Source: Burkholderiales bacterium
GTDB lineage: Bacteria > Pseudomonadota > Gammaproteobacteria > Burkholderiales > SG8-41
NCBI GenBank assembly: GCA_019744975.1
Contig: JAIETP010000005.1
Coordinates: forward strand, 59,353-123,352
DNA: 64,000 nt
Direction of reading: 5' to 3'
Position numbers and translations under genes: made by a program. Positions 58,601-64,000 of the stretch are shown here, one piece after another (the stretch's first letter is position 1; each line of letters begins with the position of its first letter). The notes below the pieces were generated by a model. The model ran no database searches and was not told the DNA's origin. It saw only the letters and a list, made by a program, of their open reading frames with translations.

Positions 58601-58950
58601 GAAGGTTGGGCCGTCAGCAGTTTTTCGTAGAGCCGGCGCGCCTGCGGCAGGATCGCCTCGATGTTCTCCGGGCGCACCTCGCGCTGGTGCAGAAAATCGC
58701 GTACCGCGGCATCGGGGGCCGTTGCCAGCAGATGCAGCCACTCGTGCAGCCGCGCGGCCATTTCCTGCGCCGCTTTACGGGTGAATGTCACGGCGAGTAT
58801 TTGCGAGGGTTCCGCGCCGTCCAGCAACAGGCGAACGATCCGCGACACCAGCAGCCAGGTCTTGCCGCTGCCGGCACAGGCCTCGATCACCACGCTGGAC
58901 GATGGATCCAGCGCAGCACGGTTCAGCAATTGCCGGGATGCGTCACTCAT
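55630..58950 (-). CDS. AddA/RecB-like UvrD helicase-nuclease
   Basis: 1,106 residues from ATG 58950, fixed by a four-base ATGA overlap with the AddB-like gene. Helicase motifs: Walker A EACAGSGKTWLL (23-34), motif Ia AVTFTRKAAQEMAAR, motif II HILVDEFQDTNPLQW, GDPKQSIYRFRRAEARLF, and HTVHGAKGLEAPVVWLL (motif V). The C-terminal nuclease domain carries an IIDYKSG active-site block. Together with its partner it would resect double-strand breaks, as AddAB does. This type of pair replaces RecBCD in many betaproteobacteria. Cytoplasmic; complete coding length. Confidence 0.9.
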   Translation of the reverse strand: MSDASRQLLNRAALDPSSSVVIEACAGSGKTWLLVSRIVRLLLDGAEPSQILAVTFTRKAAQEMAARLHEWLHLLATAPDAAVRDFLHQREVRPENIEAILPQARRLYEKLLTAQPSITITTFHSWFMQLLRRAPLDAGVPGDVTLVEQTAALVDEAWERFAGSLSHNPDAPAARGLTFLFRECGLENTRRLLTGFLRRRAEWWAYTRDAADPVAHALARIAQQMTSAPDADVAGDLLAEAGFVSMLGEYAALLGRNTATDQQLAKALQEDPGAAGGRDRFEKIRAVLFTVTEGTLKKRKPSATQAKRLSPAGEIRLLELHAALGGRIEAVHDALRDQDSYRFNEAGLRCGAVLLATYQSLKLERQVIDYGDIEWRACELVRVSDHAAYMHCKLDARYRHILVDEFQDTNPLQWQTLQSWLEAAVDADSRPTVFMVGDPKQSIYRFRRAEARLFTLAQSYLGREFAAQRLAQNESRRCAQPIIDVVNQVFGAAPEYAGFAPHAAYHLRMPGRVEVLPLALNGAASETLPATGLRNPLLSPLVVEEDRRRDDEAALLAQQISLMVERWMIDDGRGGRRPLRCADIMILVRRRTHLAVYERALRNAGIPFVTSRQGGLLDTLEAQDLIALLRFLSSPFSDLDLAHALRSPLFAAGDDDLVAIAAIPGDSWWHRLSRLAAQPSCSPALLRAHDLLARWLARADAAPVHDQLDRIYFEGGLMHRYAQAVPVAMRGAVAANLQAFIQHALDADAGRYPSLPRFINELGDLRSAPVEEAPDEGIIGDAGDALRIHTVHGAKGLEAPVVWLLDTAAGQDAGRGYDALIDWPPEAERPLMFSLWTRKDAQSAAQRTQAQHEAALDAREDLNLLYVAMTRARQALIVSGVEGRGHNGSWYARIRAAVCAAAGVTDGDPASVAAHGGLSGEGDAVPAPAAPATVVAAVDARLTQPLPTGRRIAEPAGEGLHFGTLFHLLLERLTSGPPLAPSALRDAVGMTEAEFEPLWEAAQRLLKQPDLQRFFHPGHYVRAMNEVACVDAAGALRRIDRLVEFRDVFWIIDYKSGALPGDRALLARYDAQLAGYRDAISAMYPRKPVRAMLIFSSGETREPAVA

Positions 58951-61682
58951 GGCCAGTAATTGCGACGGCACAATCCGCGCATCTCGCAATATTCACAAAC
59001 GGTGTCGACCCCCTGTGCCGGCAACAACCCGCCACCGCGCAAAGCGTCGAAGATCACGGCCAGCCGATCCTGAACGGCCACGGCAAGCTGCGACAGATCA
59101 CCCTCCGGAACCACTTCGGCAACCCGCCCCTGCTCAATCGACAGAAACAAGGCTGCCGCCACCGGCCCACCCCACAACAACGCATAGACCGGCAACTGCA
59201 CGTCCTCCCCCGGATTTTCCGCTTTCCTGCGTACCGTTTTGCGCCGCTGGGTTTTATAGTCGATCACCGCAACGCCGCCATCACACCCCTTGTCAACACG
59301 GTCAATCCGCCCGTGCAGGCGGAGCAAGGCGCCGCCTGGCGTGGTGATCATGATTTCCCGTTTTTCCTCACCGGCATGCCAGCGCCAGCCTTCACTCTCC
59401 CTGCCGCGCTGCCATTCGATGTAGGCCGGGATCAACGCGCGCCAGCGTTCAAGCCATGCCTTCGCCAGGTAATTGCGGGCCACCGCCGCGGCAAACGCGG
59501 CTGTGCTCAACTGCTCCAGCTCTGCGCGGGCACTCTCGATGCCGATGTCAGCGATCACCGCATGATTGCCGTGAAACGTTCTGAGCACACCGTGCACGAT
59601 CTGTCCGTAATCGGCCTTTTCGATCATTTCCTGGACATCGTCGAGTTCCGCCAGGCCCAACAGGTAACGGGCATGAAATTGATACGGGCAGGCCATCAGG
59701 CTGTTGTAACCGCTTGCCGAAATCTGCTGCGGCAACAACGCAGTGGCGGCAGCCGGCCTCGGCTGCCTGGTGATTCCGGGCAACACCCCGATATCGCAAC
59801 GTACTTCTGCTGCGGCAAGGCGTGCAGCCAGTGAGATATCTTCCAATCCATTGCCGTAAGCAAGCCGGTGCAGAGCGTCCAGCCGCTCAAACTGCGGCGA
59901 CAACAGGTTTGGCTCGCCATCGACCTGACGCTGCCAGGTCACCAGCATGGTGCCGCTGCCCGCGATCAGCGCCGCAAGTTGCCCGTCGATTTCGCCAAGT
60001 TCGTCCTGTCGTGTAGGCAAACCCAGTTGCGCTCGCACACCCTGATTGAAAAACAACCCCGGACTGTCCCCGCCGGGAAAGTGAGCGGCATCAGCGCCCA
60101 GCATCAGCACCGCGTCAAATTCGCGCAGCCGGGTTGCGGACAACCCCATAAAAACAACGGGGCTTTCAATGGTGCGGTCTATGAATGCAGACTCTTCCAG
60201 TTCGCGGGCAAACCAGCGTCGCCAATCCGCAAAATCGACCGCAAGTCTGCTCGTCACAAGATCTGCTGCAAGCCGCGAAAACAACCCCAGTAATTGTTCA
60301 CCGGCAGCATCCGCAACAAGCCCGTCGCGCACACCGATTTCCGTCAGGCTGGCGTTCAGGGCCTCCAGCCACCGTGGCAAGGGCCTGCGCCCACGCCCGA
60401 GCGCCGTGATGCCGCGCTGTACCCGCACCAGCATCTGCCGCACTTCCACATCACCCTGTTCTTCCGCCAACCCAACAAACCGCTGCAGGCCACCGATCAC
60501 CCCGGCATCCCGGACGTATCTCTCCAGGCGCAATACTGCGCACTGTCGCACTTCGCGCGGCCAGTCATGAAAAGCAAAGGGGGACTTCAGCAGGTCGAGC
60601 AGGTCCCGGTAATAACAATCACCGGATGCCACATCCAGCCAGCGCCCGATTACGGTGGCCGCGCTGGTTGTCGAAAATGCCCAGCCGGCCTCGTCGCGCA
60701 CCAGCACCCCGGCACGCTCAAGCAAAGCCCGCGCGCGCCTTGCAACCAGTCGATCGCTGACAACCACCGCAATCCGCTGTTTTCCCGACAACAGCCATTC
60801 GCGCACGGCCACGTCAACGGCCTGAGCCTCTTGTTCCGCGCTGGAGGCCCCAAAATAACGAAGCCGCGATGCAAGCGGACTGACTGCCCCGCCGGCGCGC
60901 AGCTCTGCAGCCCTGCCCGGCAGATCAGCGGTTTCCTGCGTCAGAAGCGGCCAGGCCAGGTTCAGCATGCGGGCGACACAGCCGGCGCCATCCGCGCCGG
61001 CATGAAAACGGTGAACCGGCGCACGCAGCGCATACGCCTCGAGAAAACTTTCTTCGGCACGGGACAATCCCGCATGGCCGACAACGTAAAGCGGCGCATC
61101 CGCCCCCTTCGCCAGCGCAGCCAGGCGCATCTGGTAGGCAGCCTCCGGATCCAGGACTTCGGTATCAACCGCAACGAGATGCCACAACTCATGCACCAGC
61201 CGGGCTTCGAACTGCAGGGCAGCGCTGCGACGCGTCCGATACGCCTGTTCGAGTTGCCCGGCAAACTCATCCGGAGTGGCCGGCAACGCGACGGCGCAAC
61301 GGGTGATTTCATCAAACAGCGCAGCCAGTTCCCGCGCAACCGCCCACAGATCGGTTGCAGGCAACCAGCCTCGTTCAGCCAGCGCTTCGTACAACAGCGC
61401 TTCGCGCGCAGCCCGCGTGGCAACGGGACGCTCCAGCGGCACCTGCCCGGCCCAAGCGGCAAAAGTGGTCAGCCGGGGCAGCAGCAGGGCCGTGCCAGCC
61501 GCACGGTGCAACGCGCGCGCCATGTCGGTCGCAGCCGCCAAAGCGGGGAGCAACAGCACCGCGTGGCCAAGATCGGGGAGCCGGTCGCGCTCCAGTGCAA
61601 CAATACGCGCAGCAACCTGCCCCGGCATTTCGCCGGTGGCGCATTGATGGCAGGTAATTCGGGTTGCTGTAGTTTCAGGCAC
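58947..61682 (-). CDS. AddB-like inactivated-helicase/PD-(D/E)XK nuclease with Fe-S cysteines
   Basis: 911 residues. N-terminal part is a UvrD-like fold without a Walker A motif, as in AddB. The C-terminal nuclease domain starts at about 650 with ISASGYNSLMACPYQFHARY (one cysteine) and has HGRIDRVDKGC, AVIDYKTQRRKT (active-site block) and CEYCEMRGLC near the end, giving the four cysteines of an AddB-type iron-sulfur staple. It matches the family called probable DNA repair protein in betaproteobacteria. Upstream of and translationally coupled to the AddA-like gene. The start at 61682 (MPETTATRITCHQC) is a reasonable first ATG. Confidence 0.88.
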   Translation of the reverse strand: MPETTATRITCHQCATGEMPGQVAARIVALERDRLPDLGHAVLLLPALAAATDMARALHRAAGTALLLPRLTTFAAWAGQVPLERPVATRAAREALLYEALAERGWLPATDLWAVARELAALFDEITRCAVALPATPDEFAGQLEQAYRTRRSAALQFEARLVHELWHLVAVDTEVLDPEAAYQMRLAALAKGADAPLYVVGHAGLSRAEESFLEAYALRAPVHRFHAGADGAGCVARMLNLAWPLLTQETADLPGRAAELRAGGAVSPLASRLRYFGASSAEQEAQAVDVAVREWLLSGKQRIAVVVSDRLVARRARALLERAGVLVRDEAGWAFSTTSAATVIGRWLDVASGDCYYRDLLDLLKSPFAFHDWPREVRQCAVLRLERYVRDAGVIGGLQRFVGLAEEQGDVEVRQMLVRVQRGITALGRGRRPLPRWLEALNASLTEIGVRDGLVADAAGEQLLGLFSRLAADLVTSRLAVDFADWRRWFARELEESAFIDRTIESPVVFMGLSATRLREFDAVLMLGADAAHFPGGDSPGLFFNQGVRAQLGLPTRQDELGEIDGQLAALIAGSGTMLVTWQRQVDGEPNLLSPQFERLDALHRLAYGNGLEDISLAARLAAAEVRCDIGVLPGITRQPRPAAATALLPQQISASGYNSLMACPYQFHARYLLGLAELDDVQEMIEKADYGQIVHGVLRTFHGNHAVIADIGIESARAELEQLSTAAFAAAVARNYLAKAWLERWRALIPAYIEWQRGRESEGWRWHAGEEKREIMITTPGGALLRLHGRIDRVDKGCDGGVAVIDYKTQRRKTVRRKAENPGEDVQLPVYALLWGGPVAAALFLSIEQGRVAEVVPEGDLSQLAVAVQDRLAVIFDALRGGGLLPAQGVDTVCEYCEMRGLCRRNYWP

Positions 61683-61749
61683 TGGGTTCGGAATGCCGCA
61701 TGCAGTGCAAACACTGCGAGACAGACCACATCTTACGCAGGCAGCCCTG

Positions 61750-61775
61750 AAACGAAAACGGCCCGGGCGGGCCGT
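61750..61775 (-). terminator. Rho-independent terminator of fdxA
   Basis: On the minus strand: ACGGCCC, loop, GGGCCGT followed by TTTCGTTT. Stem arms at 61769-61775 and 61758-61764. Sits between the ferredoxin stop and the AddB-like start, separating the two transcription units. Confidence 0.8.
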
Positions 61776-61784
61776 CCGAAAACG

Positions 61785-62108
61785 CTACTTCTCGAGAAGG
61801 TGTTTTTTTGCTTTGACCTTGACCCAGTCATCAGCGTCCGCCGGCCCGTCTTTTTTCTCGATGATGGGCTTCCAGACCTTGGCAAGCTCCGCATTCAATG
61901 CGGTGAACTCGCGCTGATCATCCGGCACGTCGTCCTCGGCAAAAATCGCCTCCACCGGGCATTCGGCAACACACAGCGTGCAGTCGATGCATTCATCCGG
62001 ATCGATGACCAGCATGTTCGGCCCTTCGCGAAAACAGTCCACGGGGCAGACATCCACACAGTCGGTATATTTGCACTTGATGCAAGATTCGGTGACAACG
62101 TACGTCAT
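61785..62108 (-). CDS. fdxA: 7Fe ferredoxin (FdI type)
   Basis: 107 residues. ATG 62108 ([12 protein letters not shown]) is the family start; the longer frame is rejected. Cysteines line up with Azotobacter ferredoxin I: C9, C17 and C50 for the 3Fe-4S cluster, C21, C40, C43 and C46 for the 4Fe-4S cluster, plus free C12 and C25, with the typical [10 protein letters not shown] and [13 protein letters not shown]. Low-potential electron carrier, often linked to oxidative-stress control. AGGAT upstream serves as ribosome site. A hairpin terminator follows the stop. Confidence 0.95.
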   Translation of the reverse strand: MTYVVTESCIKCKYTDCVDVCPVDCFREGPNMLVIDPDECIDCTLCVAECPVEAIFAEDDVPDDQREFTALNAELAKVWKPIIEKKDGPADADDWVKVKAKKHLLEK

Positions 62109-62327
62109 GGAATATCCTGAAGAAACACGGCCTTGAAATCGCCGGAAAGGCCCGCATTTTAACAGATGATGCGCGGCAGCAAGCGGGGCGCCACAAACAA
62201 GGGCGCTGCTTCCCAAAAGCAGGGGTTTTGGATAGTATAGGATTCACCTACCCCCCGCCGCGGCCCCGTGGCGAACCCTTTTTTCCAATATTTTCCAACA
62301 TCTTTACCCAATGACGAGGCAGGACCC

Positions 62328-62654
62328 ATGAGCGAGCATATTCATCACGTGACCGATGATTCTTTTGACCCCGAGGTGCTGCAATCCGCCACCCCGGTGC
62401 TGGTCGATTACTGGGCCGAATGGTGCGGCCCCTGCAAGATGATCGCCCCGATCCTTGACGAGGTCGCCCGCGAATATTCAGGCAAACTGAAAGTCGCGAA
62501 ACTCAACATCGATGACAATCAGGCAACGCCGCCCAAGTACGGCATTCGCGGCATCCCGACGCTGATGATTTTCAAAAACGGCGCGGTGGAAGCCACCAAA
62601 GTCGGCGCATTGTCGAAATCACAGCTGACCGCGTTTATTGACAGTCATATCTGA
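62328..62654 (+). CDS. trxA: Thioredoxin
   Basis: 108 residues from ATG 62328 ([13 protein letters not shown]), preceded by GGCAGGACCC; an upstream in-frame ATG is not conserved. The active site is WCGPC (32-36) in [14 protein letters not shown], and the cis-proline is in [11 protein letters not shown]. Reduces protein disulfides, receiving electrons from thioredoxin reductase. It is directly upstream of rho, the usual order in betaproteobacteria. A candidate promoter for rho overlaps the end of this gene. Divergent from fdxA. Confidence 0.96.
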   Translation: MSEHIHHVTDDSFDPEVLQSATPVLVDYWAEWCGPCKMIAPILDEVAREYSGKLKVAKLNIDDNQATPPKYGIRGIPTLMIFKNGAVEATKVGALSKSQLTAFIDSHI

Positions 62655-62664
62655 ACGCTATAAT
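62638..62664 (+). promoter_or_regulatory. Candidate rho promoter with perfect hexamers
   Basis: TTGACA (62638-62643, inside the trxA 3' end) and TATAAT (62659-62664) with a 15-base spacer. Both hexamers are perfect consensus, though the spacing is 2 bases shorter than ideal. It would give rho an independent transcript with a leader of roughly 185 bases. Confidence 0.55.
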
Positions 62665-62855
62665 CTTCACCCAGCGCCTGACCCATCAAGCCGCTCCCGG
62701 CACTGAATAAAAGAGTAAAAGAGCAAGGCAGGCGCTGGCGAAGCAGTAGCGGTAGCAAGTAGCAGCACCGCCGAAAGTAGCGCCGAGCAACCCCCAGGCA
62801 ACACCGCTTCCCCTCCCTCACTCCCTGTTTTTTCCGCGACCAACGCCCGAAGTCC
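62665..62855 (+). promoter_or_regulatory. rho leader with C-rich, G-poor tract
   Basis: About 190 bases between trxA and rho without an open frame. The second half (about 62793-62855) is rich in C and poor in G, for example CACCGCTTCCCCTCCCTCAC and GACCAACGCCCG, the base bias of Rho utilisation sites. Known rho genes are attenuated by Rho in their own leader; the composition fits that. Confidence 0.45.
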
Positions 62856-64000
62856 ATGCATTTATCCGACCTTAAAAATCTCCACGTCGGCGAACTCGTC
62901 GACATGGCCGTCAAAAACGAGATCGACGGCGCCAACCGGTTGCGCAAACAGGAACTCATATTTGCGCTGCTGAAAAACCAGGCCAAGAAGGGGGAGTCCA
63001 TATTCGGCGGCGGCACGCTGGAAGTGCTGCCCGACGGCTTCGGTTTCCTGCGCTCACCCGACACCTCGTACCTCGCCGGCACCGACGACATTTATGTGTC
63101 GCCCTCGCAGATCCGCCGCTTCAACCTGCATACCGGCGACACCATCGAAGGCGAAATCCGCACCCCGAAGGAAGGCGAACGCTACTTCGCGCTGGTCAAG
63201 GTCGACAAGGTCAACGAGGACTCGCCGGAAAATTCCAAACACAAGATCCTGTTTGAGAACCTGACGCCCTATCACCCGACAGAACATCTCAAACTCGAAC
63301 GCGACATCAAGGCCGAGGAAAATATCACCGGCCGCATCATCGACATCATCGCCCCCATCGGCAAAGGCCAGCGCGGACTGATCGTGTCGCCGCCGAAGGC
63401 CGGCAAAACCGTGCTGATGCAGCACATCGCCCATGCTATTACCGCCAATCATCCCGAAGTCGTGCTGATCGTGCTGCTGATCGACGAACGACCGGAAGAG
63501 GTGACGGAGATGCAGCGTTCGGTGAAGGGTGAAGTGCTGTCCTCCACCTTTGACGAACCGGCCAGCCGCCATGTGCAGGTCGCCGAGATGGTGATCGAAA
63601 AAGCCAAACGCCTGATCGAACACAAAAAAGACGTTGTCATCCTGCTCGACTCCATCACCCGCCTCGCGCGCGCCTACAACACCGTGGTGCCGGCCTCCGG
63701 CAAGGTGCTGACCGGCGGCGTGGATGCCAATGCGCTGCAGCGGCCGAAACGCTTCTTCGGTGCCGCGCGTAACGTCGAAGAAGGCGGCAGCCTGACCATT
63801 CTCGCCACCGCGCTGATCGACACCGGTTCGCGCATGGACGACGTGATTTACGAGGAATTCAAGGGCACCGGCAACATGGAAATCCATCTTGACCGGCGCA
63901 TGTATGAAAAACGCATTTTCCCGGCGATCAACGTCAACCGCTCCGGCACCCGGCGCGAAGAACTGCTGATCCCGAAAGATGTGCTGCAGAAAATCTGGGT
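62856..64000 (+). CDS. rho: Transcription termination factor Rho (3' end outside window)
   Basis: Open to the right edge; about 381 of the roughly 420 residues expected are present. The N-terminal domain starts [16 protein letters not shown], then the RNA-binding cold-shock fold ([28 protein letters not shown]). Motor motifs: Walker [24 protein letters not shown], Walker [18 protein letters not shown]-loop and R-loop in [20 protein letters not shown]. Hexameric RNA helicase that ends transcription and enforces polarity. The ATG at 62856 has no strong Shine-Dalgarno sequence. Confidence 0.97.
   Translation, partial: MHLSDLKNLHVGELVDMAVKNEIDGANRLRKQELIFALLKNQAKKGESIFGGGTLEVLPDGFGFLRSPDTSYLAGTDDIYVSPSQIRRFNLHTGDTIEGEIRTPKEGERYFALVKVDKVNEDSPENSKHKILFENLTPYHPTEHLKLERDIKAEENITGRIIDIIAPIGKGQRGLIVSPPKAGKTVLMQHIAHAITANHPEVVLIVLLIDERPEEVTEMQRSVKGEVLSSTFDEPASRHVQVAEMVIEKAKRLIEHKKDVVILLDSITRLARAYNTVVPASGKVLTGGVDANALQRPKRFFGAARNVEEGGSLTILATALIDTGSRMDDVIYEEFKGTGNMEIHLDRRMYEKRIFPAINVNRSGTRREELLIPKDVLQKIW

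Noticed and set aside
57433..58959. 508-codon plus-strand frame opposite the AddA-like gene
   Set aside because: Antisense shadow of a gene with clear helicase motifs; no recognisable protein features.
60294..62120. 608-codon plus-strand frame opposite the AddB-like and ferredoxin genes
   Set aside because: It spans two well-supported minus-strand genes and a terminator; low-complexity Arg/Pro/Gln composition.

Overview
This 64 kb window is GC-rich chromosomal DNA (about 60% or more by eye) that most resembles a betaproteobacterium, probably Burkholderiales-like. The pointers are ten Bug/TctC-type periplasmic binding proteins, an AddA/AddB-like repair pair, and fdxA, trxA and rho side by side. 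This is judged from protein families, not from a marker tree. I saw no rRNA, tRNA, CRISPR array, prophage or plasmid functions. The first gene (PhoD-like) is cut by the left edge and the last (rho) by the right edge.

Layout. 1-5,300: housekeeping and hypothetical genes (PhoD-like phosphatase, a minus-strand trio with the Hsp15 homologue hslR, DUF2237, a B12-binding radical SAM protein, a NUDIX pair). 5,300-13,760: a CocE-like hydrolase and a Bug protein diverge from a LysR regulator, which precedes a plus-strand run of NIPSNAP, VOC, FAD monooxygenase, 3-hydroxyisobutyrate-dehydrogenase-like, exported methyltransferase and MAPEG genes. 14,195-23,833: an apparent catabolic block with a molybdenum hydroxylase (2Fe-2S subunit plus a Mo/FAD fusion), an enol-lactonase-like hydrolase, an ACMSD-like amidohydrolase, a ThDP enzyme and two Bug proteins. 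23,900-36,400: UspA, UbiD decarboxylase, a second exported methyltransferase, FKBP, thioesterase, aldolase, two unusual SDRs, an ABC exporter and a Bug protein. 36,400-44,930: AhpD-like protein, MFS transporter, CBS and DinB proteins, four tandem Bug genes, and a hydrolase with a lysine-rich tail. 44,985-47,260: a REP-flanked RAYT transposase, a lower-GC HNH gene and a sirtuin. 47,596-55,527: patatin, MFS, SDR, a Gly/Met-rich exported protein, two Bug genes and a quinone-oxidoreductase-like gene. 55,630-64,000: AddA/AddB-like pair, 7Fe ferredoxin, thioredoxin and rho.

How the genes may work together (inference): the middle of the window reads as a scavenging region. Many periplasmic binding proteins with different ligand loops would sample organic acids, with oxygenases, a molybdenum hydroxylase, decarboxylases (UbiD, ThDP, ACMSD-like), esterases and dehydrogenases nearby to break down aromatic or heteroaromatic acids. 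No TctA/TctB membrane subunits are present, so the binding proteins must share distant permeases or have other roles.

Spaces between genes carry several families of dispersed repeats: an 80-90 bp REP-like palindrome (three copies), MITE-like elements bounded by GCCAAGGCGCCAAGA arms (two), a CACAGAG-arm element, two other hairpin repeats, REPs flanking the RAYT gene, and a short AT-rich motif (six good copies, one of them inside a coding sequence). The strongest leads are the AT-rich motif, the two SDRs lacking the catalytic Ser and Tyr, the Bug expansion with divergent ligand loops, the Mo/FAD fusion, the lysine-tailed hydrolase, and a rho leader with a perfect-hexamer promoter and a C-rich tract.
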